Under the pieces are notes generated by a model, which saw only the letters and a list, made by a program, of their open reading frames with translations, made no database searches and was not told the DNA's origin. From assembly GCF_000150275.1 (NCBI RefSeq), contig NW_002060953.1, positions 2,265,858 to 2,329,857 of the forward strand: DNA of 64,000 nucleotides. The letters run 5' to 3'. How positions within the stretch are numbered: position 1 is the stretch's first letter; the number at the start of each line of letters is the position of its first letter. Source of the DNA: Trichoplax adhaerens (taxonomy: Eukaryota > Placozoa > Uniplacotomia > Trichoplacea > Trichoplacidae). The position numbers and the translations under genes were made by a program. Of this stretch, positions 25,101 to 38,897 are shown one piece after another.

Positions 25101-28100
25101 TATCTATATAAAGCACTAGCAGAAAGACCCATAAGGTGAAACATAGATTTCACAGTGATAGATAATGGATCAATTATCTATTTGCCAAATAGATCAAATT
25201 GAAGGCATATCGTCTCCACATTCATCACATCTTACAAAATATGTCATCCAGTCTCAATAACATCCATAATCAAAAATGGTCGTATGCATCCTTTAAGGAA
25301 ACCATCGAATTATTTAGTAAATAAGAAATTTCTTGATACTCAAAACTGATCAGCTCGTGTAATCAATAAAAGATAGCAAATCAACAATAACAAAGGCTTA
25401 GGTATTCATTTTCGATTTCATCAAGCAAGCGTTCTGAATTAAATATAGATGAGGGCCATAATGTGTGGATAATGAGACATAGTATTATTTTACTAGAAAT
25501 ATTGCTACTTTCAGGTAAACAAAATAATGACAATGAAACAGAGACAGAATGATGTGTCTATTGCAGCAAATGTTACGGAGATTGAAGTTTTTCCTACAAT
25601 AGTTATGATTATGTAAATTGTTAAAACACCTTTGAAAATTGCTTCAATGCGCAACTTCTTCTACTAGCAATATGAGCCCATCCACCTCTATTTATAACAT
25701 TCAATTTAAAATAATCAATCCAATGCTTTTTTACAGTAATTTATAGCTACAAATATACCGTAGCATGCCAGATTAATAAAAATATCTATTTAATTATCGT
25801 TATTGCTTATATTCATGTTGATATAAGGAAAGTTAAATTTTAGAATTTAAAGTGCCAACTATTCCTAGCTAAATTCATAATTGTGAAATTATACGTACTT
25901 TATGATCAGTTTCTTCATGAATTTAAACTTAGGTAGATATATCGATGAGATAAGTTTCACTCAATTTGCCTAAACTTTATGACATTAAATTTCTTAGCTT
26001 GACTTAATCATCGCCAATTCAGATCTACGGAATAAATATATAGCCGAATGATGTTGCCGAAATAAAAGACTAAATACCTATCTAAGCTTCAATTTTATTA
26101 ACTGTCATGAAATTTGTGGGGAAAATAACGTATCAAGTAAATAATTGTGGGAAGTGGTCTCGGCTATTACAAAATAAGATTATTACGGATGATGAATGCT
26201 GTAATTCGATCTATTAAGCTGTGCATCATTTAATATTTATATAAATTAGCATTTTGCTGTTATGACCTCTCTAAGGTGTCATGACCTTAATTTAGAGTTG
26301 ACTAATGCACGTGAGATCATCGTGAAATATGCAAATTTATCCACCTATCCGGTACTTTTCTACAATATCTATATTTTGAAGAGCATCTACAGTTGACTCT
26401 AGTCCTTCGGAAGTACCAAATTAATGAGTAGTTCCGGATCCATTTTGATAGTTGTTTATTACATTGCATGTCTGATACGACAATTTCAGGATAAGGGCAA
26501 CAATAATTACGGATGTGACCAGTATCAATAACTCATATCATTGTAGACGAAAAATGGAATTAAAATTTCTTAAATTAATGTCACGTATATAATATTAAGC
26601 GCACAAATTTCTAACTATTACTGTGATTATTATTGACCAAATCAGTATGGCAATTTATTTTCATCTAAAATACATCTTTCAGAATTAAGAAAAATACTTA
26701 ATTAGCTCCGTGAATTAAATTGCAATAAATAAGATAGTTCAAATCATCAACTATGGGTTGCACTAAATATATATTTGATAAACTTAGGCATTACCGGAAT
26801 TTTTCATTTTACAATTAAATTAATGGAACCAACTGAATTGCTGATAGAAATAAGATATTCTTAAGTCTTCTATCCATATACGCATACATTTTTTATGATA
26901 ATGGACCTTAATCTCAAGAAATTTTCAGTTAAATGTAGTCTGTTTCAGAATGAGCCTGTGCAAGATTTGTATTGCTATACTAATGAAGATATGCTTTCAC
27001 TAGTAACTGTATTACTGATATTAGTTCGCTTTAGCAATTCTCAGAATTGTTTGTCATGGTCCTCGTATCGAGACGAGTTATTTTATATACGTAGGTTGTT
27101 AGCATTAATTTGGAGAAATCTAATTTGTAAGAGAGCTCAAAGGTCAGATCGTGTTCTGAACATGGTTTATCTCATGTTATATGCGTGCTTTAACGTATTT
27201 TAAAGTAAAGCTTGAAGTTATATTAACTTAAATCTAATATACGACTGCTGATATGGTTTATCAATATTAACTTAAATATTTGTTTATATCCTTTAGCTGA
27301 TCGCGAATAGATAGAAAGTATAAAAGTGAGCCAAATTTAATAATAAAGATGATTCTAGTTTAGTTGTTCTTGAAGACTGGTGTCTGCTTAACTGCCATTG
27401 GAAGCAGTTTCTGTCTTACAAAGAGTGGTTGTAGCATTGTTCTAATAATCAATATTTCTCTGCAAGTGGACATCAATCTTCGTGATGTATTCAAATTATA
27501 TAAATTTCGAAACCGGAGTTTGGAGGGTACTCAAGGATAGCAAACTTTTATCTGATAGCTAAAAAGATTTTGGGTGACGATAAATGATTTTACTAATCAA
27601 AGAAAAATATTTACAACGATTAGGAAAAAAGTGAAGATTTTTAAAAGTATTTTTGATATCCTTCATTATATTTAACCATCTAGCTTTCGAAATGTTGATA
27701 TTGTGGTTTTGTAGTTTGCCAACAATATAATGATTGATTATTTCAAAGGTGAATTGTTACTAATCTTTCAACTGTACCCTAAGAGTTCATTAACTTATAC
27801 CTACATTTGTATAAATGGCCAATGCATTAAAGCTCATATTATCTAACTACAGCAAATTAAATGCGTAATTCGAATGCGATAAATGTTACTGAATCGTTTG
27901 AAAAGATGCAAGCAATCATTCCATTGAGCTTTAGCCTGCTAATAGGATAGTTTGTAATATGTCCCACATTAATTTTATCATTAATTTATTTTTTTCATTC
28001 TAAGGGAAACAACGATATAAATGAAGAAAGCATTATAGAAAACAAAAGCTGGATATAAAAATCGTATCGTTCTACAATTTAATCCACCCTGCATTTGCAC

Positions 28101-29055
28101 TGCACTAAAATTCCGATATTTCATGTCATTTTACTTTTAGATAATTATTAAAATCATTCTATTAACTCCAGCAAGAAATATTTATGCTATTAATGATATA
28201 TTTATTACCGTGAAAATTAATAATACTATAATTGCGCGGTCGGTTAAAATTTGCTGGTTTATAATGTAATTAAACTATTCTTTAAAGCTGGCTTAAGTAA
28301 GCTCATAAATTCCAACCTAAATCCTGCCAATGTAGCTATAGCAGAAAAATAATTACTTGCATGACAAGCATAATTAATTCGAAGGCAAAACGAACAATAT
28401 CTTATTGTAATAGAAATAAGCTCGTAAAGTATAATTTATACGATCGAAATTTAAAATTATTCTCCCAGTAAATCTAATTATATGATTCTAGATTTTCGTT
28501 ATCATTGTCATATCTAACATAAGAGAAGTTAATGAATGATAGGAAGACTAATTTTTAAACAACATCCTTCAGAAAGGCTTTGTAAAATATCATAACGAAG
28601 CTATAATGTAGGGTTCTAGACCTATATTCAGTGCCATCGCATACTCAGAACTCTTTGTAATTGCATGAATGCATGCAATTGGTTTTAATTACGTATATAA
28701 TTTATAAATAAATTTTATTCTATTTTAAATGGTAAATGTGAAACGATAGAATAAAGATAATGGGAATAAAGTAAAAAGAACATATTACTGCCACAGCAAG
28801 AACTTTTAAGCTAACAAAATTAAATTACACATACCATGTAGAGACGTAGGCTAAATCCGATATAGATAAACTCAACATCTGCATTTTTGTCACGGTAAAT
28901 ATTTTATACTTGGATAAAGTAGAAATAATAATGATACCATTGCCAAATATTCCAAAAACCAAACAGCCTAATAAAAACACAGTAGAAACTTCACGTAATG
29001 GCTTTGGTAATCGTAGCGTGCTATTAAAAGTATCGAAATTGTTATTTTCCTCCAT
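22166..29055 (-). CDS. Class A (rhodopsin-like) GPCR, receptor A, 2 exons, 348 aa
   Basis: Seven-transmembrane receptor expected in the plasma membrane and coupled to G proteins; ligand unknown. Exon 1 (29055-28835) encodes a short N-terminus with an N-S-T glycosylation sequon, TM1 with the conserved GN (FGIFGNGIIII), and TM2 with LSISDLAY. Exon 2 (22991-22166) encodes the rest. It includes the TM3 cysteine C98, a TRY motif in the DRY position (122-124), the TM4 tryptophan, ECL2 cysteines in PCYGVCML, TM6 ending in YLPYFLVHF, and NPYVF in the NPxxY position of TM7. The intron is phase 2 and about 5.8 kb. The ATG at 29055 is preferred; the upstream in-frame codons begin with TTG. The acceptor at 22992 has a good pyrimidine tract and makes the TM2-TM3 spacing equal to that of the two sister genes; a second acceptor lies 24 nt downstream. 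TM7 has no retinal-binding lysine, so it is not an opsin. Confidence 0.88.
22992..28834 (-). other. Long intron of GPCR A
   Basis: About 5.8 kb of AT-rich sequence separates the two exons. The only coding-like stretch is a 102-codon open frame at 26895-27203 on the opposite strand, which has no recognised domain. No second GPCR first exon was seen nearer to exon 2. Confidence 0.6.
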
Positions 29056-32000
29056 TGGAATACCGGTATACAAATCGAAATTGGGAGTTTATTTGTCCGT
29101 TGAAATTTATTTATAACTTGGATCAACGAAAGTCGAATGGACTGGACTGATCAGCTGCATAAAGAGTTTCCAATATTTTGAGCGATTAATTTTTTAAAAT
29201 ATCCAATGTAACATTTTTCAGCTTAGTGCTGAGTTCCTTTTCACTTTTGCAATTTTTATTCCAGTTGAAATAGCGATACTTACTGAAAAAAATTCTGGAG
29301 TATTCTAGTTTTCGATCACTCAAGTAATTAAAATAGCTAATGCAAACAATTACTACCGGTAAGTATTTTAAACCTTTACACGTTTACTCGTCGAGAGATA
29401 TACGAATACGAGGTTCGGATCATCGACGATTTCACAAAAGCTGAAATCGTGTGTTATTCATCTAATAGCGGTCGATCATGGTCGCAGCTTCATTCTATTT
29501 ATCTTTCCAACAGGATAGGTTAAAACGCTATGTTAATCCTATATCATATCCTGCTATCCTTTCTTTATTAGCTCTAAAAGTCCATGATTAACAAAGGACG
29601 ATTTGAAATGATACTATATTAATATTTCATAGTTATACGTCCAAGCCTCTAATTTCATAAACTAATATTATGGGAATCGACTTGTTTTGATCAATTTTCT
29701 ACCACAGCATAATAACTATTCTGATCATGACCAGCCGGAAATGAATGAATATTTCATTCTATTAAGAGTTTTTAGTGTAGATTTATGATAAAACAATCAT
29801 TATTACGAACCCATCTGTATTTATGCTATCGTATATAATATAATAGATATTCCATTTACCATGAGACATGGCTGTTGAGATGAATAGAAATTTTATAATA
29901 AATGAAAATTCCATACTGAATATGGAGTAGTCTGTTGATGCTCTTACTTGGAATTTTAAATTTTAATAGCATTTTTGAAGAAGAAGGTTTCTTCTATAAA
30001 TTACTTATATTAATTAACCCTGTTGCTTAAACAAACATAATCATTATGGTTGCAGTATAGTGAATGGTCTCGAACTTACGATTCAATAATTTTTAGCTAT
30101 AAAAGTATTAATTTCGACGTAACTTTCTAAAAATATATAGCATAATAGAATCATGATCCAGCCTTAGACTTTTAGAATTTACTAGCATGATACTCAATAT
30201 AACGTAAAATCAAAACTCGAAAATAGCCATAACGTCAAACTCTCATATCCATGGCGACTGAAGGAAATCATTTAAAAATTTTACCATTTAGTACGTATTC
30301 TATATAAAGTTATTTCAATTAGTTCCACTTTCCTTTCTTAATTGCTATTGTTTTAAGAAATCAATTGAAATATCAGCATAGCAAGTACTTTATTCCCAGT
30401 TAAACAAAAAAGCTATTTTAAACTATTGCTCAATCGTACTATAATCAGCAAAAGGAAATTGATAAAACTATTTACTAAATGAAGTAACCATAATAAGAGT
30501 AGAAAAGCGTATAATTCAAAAGTAATAAGCATTAAATCATTATCAATCTATCATAATAAATTAAAACTAATAGCCTCATCACCACTCAAATGAAAAAAAT
30601 AAAAAACAGAAATTGTTATGTCTACACAGCAAGTTTCTGACATTTCTAAATATTAATAAATTTTTACAAATAGCTGCAGCTGATGATAAAGCAAATTATG
30701 TTTAGAGTCACTTCAAGCTTCACAATTTAGTATTTAAATTTAATTATTTTATGAATGCCTCAATGAAGTTCTCGTCACTTTTAATATGATATTTGCTAAT
30801 GAAATTCACCCTAAATTGCATTTTCAGAAGTGAAATAAAGCACTTTTCATGTTTTAAAATTCAGGTTGTCATAATAAATTCCAGGTAAAGATATTCGAGC
30901 TTATTTATAAAATATTATTTATATCACTGTAATGCTAGCTTAAAAACAAATTTCTAATAGAAGCTCCTATTGCAGAGCGTAATATATTAACGAGCTTGAC
31001 CATAATTTTATAAAATTCACCAAATATTAGAATTAAACTTCACTTAATATCAACTTTCTGCATTCTCAATTGGTTTATTCCTGAATAAAAAACTGGTCAT
31101 CCTATCTAATAATTAAACAATTTAAAATCACTAGGTAGTTTTAGTGAGTCATTAATGCCTAGTTTATATCTAAAGGTTTCACATTCGTGCTATGTCACTA
31201 CAAATCGGAAAGACTCCTCAGTAATGTTCAAAGCCGTTAAATTTGCATTTACAATGCATGAATGCGTGAATGCGTAGCAAATACTAATTTATTTCAGTAA
31301 AATAATATTATAAAATATCTTGCACAAGCTCAACTAAAAATATAGAGCTATTATAATTAAAGTACTTATCGTTGGCATACATCGTAGCTCTAAACACGGT
31401 GATCTTAACACCTTTCAATCTGTAATTTAGTTTAAACTGCATACAGTTACAAATTGAGAGATAATAGATACTTTATTTAATTTAAAAGAAAATGTAGTAA
31501 AGCATCAGCATCGTTCAACATCAAAGATATCTATAATAGCCTTTTCAATGTCATATACTTTAAGTACGGCATGACAGCAATATTTGATAACAATCTAATT
31601 TATGTCAATATTAAATAAATTTCATCATATTGATGTTTTAAATAAATTCAAACGTTATAAGGTTTGGCTTCACCTAAACAATAGTAAAGTAGATTGCAAT
31701 GAATAAACGTTTTTCAATACAATATGTCACCACAGTTTATGTTAAACCTTTCTTGCAAATTTCGCAAATAATCAATTTAAATGGGTTGCAGGTTTGCAAC
31801 CATCATTCTGTTTACAGAATAGCATCAAGTAAAAGTACAGAATCGAATAATACGATCATAGCTAGTGCATAATATTTACATTATCAGCGAATAACAAATA
31901 CTGTGTTGTAGTTATTTACCACAATAAGAATTAAATATAACGCAAATTATTTCGCGGAAATTACATAGGATGAACAGTCTAAAGAATCCTATTGGACTAA

Positions 32001-35000
32001 ATAAGCTAAAGCTAGTGATTCCCTTATTTTTTCTAATAATACCCATGCAAATATTTACAATGTTTACTTAAGATGTTTAATACGCACCACGTTGAAGTCG
32101 ATAATATTCGTAAAAAATTCAATTGCTAGGCGGTAAAATATAGATTTTATACAGTTATTTTTAACATTTTCTATTCTATCAAAATTAATAGAAATAAATA
32201 TACATTTTATTGCTTTATAGCCATTCTTAATAATGATAGCAGAAATTATCGAAGAATCCTCTAGATATTGCAAATGACATACAGAAGTAACCATAGCATG
32301 CACAATGAAACCAATTAGCCAAAATTTTAAAGCTTTATCAGTAAACTTAGTGTGGATAATTGGTCTTTCCTAACAATAGCACAGGTGACATTGTTAGTAT
32401 ATTCACTGCTAGTAGTTTTGCCTGTTAACTGCAGTTTATCCATATGTTCAGATATTTTTATACCACTAATTTTAATGGTCTATCTGTAAATTTAAATTTA
32501 ATACAGTAAATAATAAGACTATTAAAGCATTTAATGTGGATAGAAAAATGAGCTCAAGTTTAAAAGACCTTTTCTGATTATAATATATGGAGGGCGTACA
32601 AATAAAAGAAATGTAACTTCTAGCGAGTTCATCGCAGTTGATTTCGGCTATGGTTTCATAATTTCTGTCCTCAACCTATGAATTAAAAATGCAACTCAGT
32701 ATGTATTATAATAAACCCATAACGAGTTTTCAAATATTCATTACAATTTTAACTTTATTATATTTGTAAATTGCGTCAAAAAAACTCCAGGATATAGCAT
32801 TTGAGAAGTCTTAAAATATCAATTCATTCAGTCATCTTAGCATTTGAAAACATTGTTATTTACAGATTTTTCATGGCTATATCCATCTTCAATTATACTT
32901 TCAATTTTCTCTACTTTCATGGCCAGTAATGCCTAATACACATGGATTTAATAAAAATATAACTTACTTTTCAGCAGATCTCCAGTAATAAGCGCTAATG
33001 TATCTGCATCCTTAAAATAGTCATCTTACATATTTTTTTAATCATTACTACTTTGATTCAACAAATAGACTTCAGCCTATCTTTAATATTGCCACAACGA
33101 TTATTGAATTATTCCATTAAATAGAAAACCGTGAATCGGAATAAGAGATCCAATAAGATGCAGTTGTAGCCTTAAATTAACTGTCATTGTAACCAACAGG
33201 GAATTTTATTGCAAAGTTGGAAAACTTGATTACAGTTAAGATAATAATTCTTGGAGAGCTGCACACTTTAAATGATTCCACGTATTTATCTATTTGAAAT
33301 GAGGAAACTCAGTAGCGACTTTTCATCAAATCTATCCAAACAAGTATTTAAAGCCTATTTCATGAAACAACTTAGATGTTACTAAGCTTGTGCAGAAGCT
33401 AAATTTTACATCCTTAGCTTATGTATATTATAGCAACTTGATTTTTCTTTCGCCGTCAAGCCCAATCCTGCTCGATTTAAGAGCTATTTGCGAGAATATC
33501 TATAACTAATTAACCTCAACAGCGTTACAGCAAATTTACCAAGGTTGAATAGAAAGCATACCTATGATATTTAATTATCTACTATATCAAATCGGGTGTC
33601 GTATAAAGCACTATCTTTATTAAGCTTGAACTTGTTTTGCTTACCCAATGTACTGTATATCTGTCAACACTTTTCCGATAGATAATTAATTGATCGGAAT
33701 AAATTTATTTTCAGCTAAAGTATTTACTTTTGATTTGAATAGTAATTCATGAGATGTAAATTTACCATTTACAGTTATCATGATCTATAATTAATTGAAT
33801 TTCAGCAAGAGCTACTTCACATTATATAAAGTCAGCTGACGATTGCGTTCTCACTGACAGCTTTCTGAATCTGAATGACGAAATGACTATTCCAATTTTA
33901 TTAAATGCTACTGTTGAGTATATCATTAAGTGATTATTCCTTAAAGTCTCTATTTTAACAAAGCAAGACTAGACACAAATTCGAAGTGCAAGTTACAAAT
34001 CCATAATAGAACTATTTTATAATCTTTAAATTAATATATTATTGCTCAAGTATAAAAGATTTACCAGGATCAGTAGTTCACTGCGGGCTAAATATTCGCA
34101 TAAATAATAATAATACATATAATTAATCAAATAATTCGTCAAACGGGACCACAAGTAAATAGCTTAACTTTTACTCGAATAAGATTAGATATAGACATAA
34201 ACGTTAGTAGGCATCGCTTTTATAGCGACTAGAGAATGCAGCTGCATTACCTTAAGGTATTTCCGGAGAAGAAAAATGAAATACCTAAATCAAGAATTAC
34301 GGTAGAAGATCAAGAGATAATGGGTTAAATTTAATAATGAATAAACGTAATTGATGTTGATTCTTTGAACATACAATGATAGAATGCAAAAATCATCCAA
34401 AATTGTAGTCGAATCACCTAAAGCTTTCAATCTCAATCAATATCAAAATTATTGTAATTGTACTTTGTTTCTGTAATGAACTGTAAACTCTGCAAACAAT
34501 TTATTTCTTTAGCAGACTGTTATGATGACAACGATGCAGATGACGTAAACACCTTTAGTGCCTTGCAAATTCTTTGCGAGCCATCTTGATTCACCAAAGA
34601 CCATGCGTTATGCTCAATAAGTTCTTATAAATCGTCTATAATTTCATTCACATTAACATACGCAATTAAGAATAATAACGTGAATAATTTACGGATTGGC
34701 TTTAAAAATTTACTGTAGTGAATTAATTTGATCAAGCAGGACTTGCCTAAATTGTTAAAGCTACGTTACCCGCACGCTGCATTTAATTTTTAATATGTAA
34801 AGGATACGCTAAATTTTCTGACCATGGCAACTGTTAGATCATTAATTCTATTTCTTAGATTTACTATTAATTATCGTACCTAGAATAAAAATAATTAGCA
34901 ATAATAAAAGTTTTTACCTGATCTATTAACAGCAGTTAGTGCGTGATCACATTTTTTATTCAGTTGACAATAATAAAAGAAGGCGAATTTCTTTTCATAG

Positions 35001-38000
35001 AATGTCCATATTTTATTTATCAGCTGCAATCAAAAAGGTCTTTAGGCTATTACAGGATCGTCTTAAATTACGAAACTGAATCATACAGCATTAATGGAGT
35101 AGCCTCACTAACCTAAACTCAAGAACTCAAGACATGCCATGTAATTATATTTAGGCTCGCTTATTATAAACTGTTATCCGAATCAAACAGATAAATGATC
35201 TATCGATAAGAAAAGCATTATATGTAAAATAAAACTGCGTCAACTTGTTTATGATTATAAATATCTGAATATTCTATTCATAAAGTGTTTATTTATAATT
35301 TATTACTTAATTAATTGTATTCTATTAGGTTGAGTTATAATAATTAATAGACGGCTGCAGTAGCGACAATTCGTTTATTTTCAATAGTAATAAGGTATTA
35401 AAATGTGATTTTATCGAAAATGAATATAAACTCAGCTGCAATTATGATCTTCTAAGTTGGAGTTTGGCTTATCATATGATCGTACCTAATTAATCTATAT
35501 ATACAGTATATGGAAATCATTACTCAAAATAAACAATCTTAGCTTCAATCCTAATAGGAATTTAAATCCATTTAAAGCCGTTCAATTATACTGCAGTATA
35601 TTTGAGTAAATACCGCACAAAATAAGGAACGACTGACCCATTATACAAAATGCAAGTATGTACAAGGAAACAGCTAGGAGTGAATCAGAATATAGCCTTT
35701 TATAAGGGTTCCCCATAGCATTATCCATACATAAAGTATCCTTTGAATGACTATAAGATCAGCGAGAATAAATATCTAGAATAAATATCTAGTCAATGTC
35801 AAAACTAGCAATAAACTAGTTATATAATGCCATAATTTACAAGATTCTAGCGAAATTGACGCTATTAAATTCTCCTTTTAACGTCATTCTAAAAATAAGT
35901 AAAGAAAGGAATGTTTTTATTTCTTTCATCGACGGACAACTCAGTAAAAGGCTCCCAGTGTAGGAGATAAAACAGTTCCTTACTTAAATTATAGTACAAT
36001 ATAGCAGTAGTAAACTTAGACCATGCCGCTACACAAAGCTAGATTTTAGACTAAATTCCCTCCTAAGAGAGGCAGCCTTTAATATCATTCATTATAGTAT
36101 GTTGACAAACATGTTTACAAATTACTCTTCCTAGTTCAATTATCTTAAAGATCAACCTACTTTAGTTTGAAGATTTCTTTATCCTGCTCTATACTAAATA
36201 AGGTTCTTGAACCTATTTCTTATAATATATCTGTCGAAACCTACGATTTAACTATTGAAAACTTAATACTTATACAAATATGATATTCTCCTAAATATAC
36301 CAAATTATTCGATCTAATGTAGACTTCAAGTCAATTTTATTAAGGTCATATAATCTTGCGACATCATATGACAATAGCCATCAATTAATTTTACATCGGC
36401 TAAAAGCAAATTGTCACAGACAGGATTTGACAATCTTTCTGTTCTTCATTAATTAGGCATGACTGTAACAATTTTATAACGATAAGTTATCACGTAAAGT
36501 AATCAAAACCAGATGCGAACTTGCAATTGTTTGTGAACTGTCAATTGTTAATTAGAATATTTCTGTTTTTGTTGGTGTTACGGTGTTACTTTAAGGTAGG
36601 AAAATTCAATAGTGTAGCAACAGTAAATATAGAAAGTGTCCGTATTTGTAGAACTAGGAGATATAAGCAATGGCTTAAAGTGGATATTATTATTTAAATA
36701 GTTTATCACATATTTCATATAGATTGTTACTATGTGTGGATAGTAGTTATGATTCATGCTCTGGGTAATGACAGTTGAACTAGACAGCATACATACTTAG
36801 ATTAAGACTAGGTATGAGTTATAGTTAGAAAGTATTTACTGATAAGAAAAGCTATTTAAGGAACATTTCAATTCGATCTCTCTCCCAGTAAGGTATAATA
36901 AAAATAGGGTTGTTGCTTGTAAGTTAGACCGTTCCTATACATACGGTAACATTTCAAATTGAGCTGAGTTGGGAAAAGTTGCAGATGTATCTAGCTAATA
37001 TAAGTTCTATCTTTATGATAGTTTGTTGTGTAACGTTTAGTAAATTTAGTCAATGGTTACTTATTGACTTTAACTTTACTTTTTCTTGTCACAGAGGTTA
37101 AATTGTGTGAAATTAGTTATTTCAAAACTGAAACTCCTGTTTCAATAAAGTCAGCTATTCGACATGTTCGGTGTGATTTAGTGATGAGATTTCAAACATA
37201 TAGATTTCTATCTTAACATACGAGTAAAATAGTTGTCATAAACCAGCTTCGTGACAAGAATAACGTAAAACAAATCTCTAAATTACTATAGTCTCCGGGA
37301 TTCAGTATCCTTTAACTACCTCACAAGAATTTAGACGCCTTTGATTCTACGTTAAACTCAACTAAACAATTGAGAACTGCTTCATTCAACTATCTGACGG
37401 GCTTATATACCCTTCAACAGCAGCTAACATTCACGAGTCATCTTATAAAAATATATAGGAGAGAACATCTACTAACTAATTTTTCACAGTCAGACTACAA
37501 TATATCCATTCACAGAATCATTTCAGTACACATTACAGCACAGCATTAAATTTACTGTAACACATTTATAATTAGAGTAATTCCTACTGTAAGTAACTAG
37601 TTGTAATATACTGTATTATCACTATATTATATTAACCAAATTTAGATGGCTATTTCTTCACGGTAGTTCGTACCGCGACAATAGTATCCTTATCTTGCTT
37701 AAAGTTGGTGCTAACAGATATTTCAACGATAGAATCACGTAATCATAGCAACGTAAAAGGTCTTTACCATTTCTTCGCTTCTTTTAACTCATCACAAAAA
37801 ATTAACGATGAAATCAGCCGAAAATATCATTTTACAGTAGCACAGCCGCACTCCAGCATACTTATGCTTACACGACTACTTCACCAAAAAATAAAAGAGA
37901 TGACAAGATGAATGTTAACTAATGAAATATTAATAATCGGTATTGGCTGCAGATTTATTTAAATACTGACATCACCGTGGTTATCAATTTCTATCGGTTA

Positions 38001-38897
38001 AAATTGTTTGAATCAAATAGATAAGACTTTTATTTAAATACAGGGATTTTGAAATTTTTGAATCGAACTCGAAATATTTAGCTGGAAGGAGGGAATTTAC
38101 TAACAGTATTTATTGCCCACATTTAAATCGGCTAAATGCAATATAAGGACGATATTATTTGTAAAAAAACGCTGAAATGTAAGGTTATAATCAAACCCAA
38201 TCGAAAACACTTGTATCCATTATCACACTTTAAACCAAGATTTATTTTGAAGTACACAACATGTAGATAAAAACAAGAGCTAAGATAAGAATTTACTTAA
38301 CAGGCTAATCAAGTAATAACACAGAATATTTCAAAATAAAAAATAAAATATTGTTATTGATGATCAATTTATCAAGATAATATGATAATTATCTTACCGA
38401 ATCAATTAGATTTGAAATGCTCTAATAAGTATTTGGAAAACCATAGCAGTTTATTACAAGAATGACAACAATTAATCAATAAGCTTCCTTTCTACTTAGG
38501 CTATTATTCACGAAAAGGGCATCTTTCAGGATGAAATAATATCTAAATGCAGATTTACACATTTAAATATTGTAACTTCTTTGGTAGCTCAAATAAGGTG
38601 AATAAGGTTACCTGCATTAATTTATACATTTATTATAGTGTACACATAAAATATCTCTATATAATATTGATAAGTTCTTTGATTCTATTTCTACTGGCAA
38701 AGTTCCGTTTAATCTCACTGAAATATTGCTTGTATAAAATATATTCAGCTTTACGGAATACTACTACCTTCCGATCTGCATCAATACAGTAAATAGAATT
38801 GCTAAAAGATGGCTGTAATGCGAGTTGTAGGCATTGATATATAATGGTATCAGGTATGGAGTTCAAACTGAAATTTAATGTTTACATAATTATCCTT
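29056..38897. other. Intergenic, no gene seen
   Basis: Nearly 10 kb between the 5' end of GPCR A and the 3' end of GPCR B. All open frames are short (at most about 80 codons), AT-rich and without conserved motifs, including those at 32064-32303, 36578-36790 and 37705-37911. A small direct duplication of AGAATAAATATCT occurs near 35766-35792. No tRNA or rRNA gene was recognised. Confidence 0.55.
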
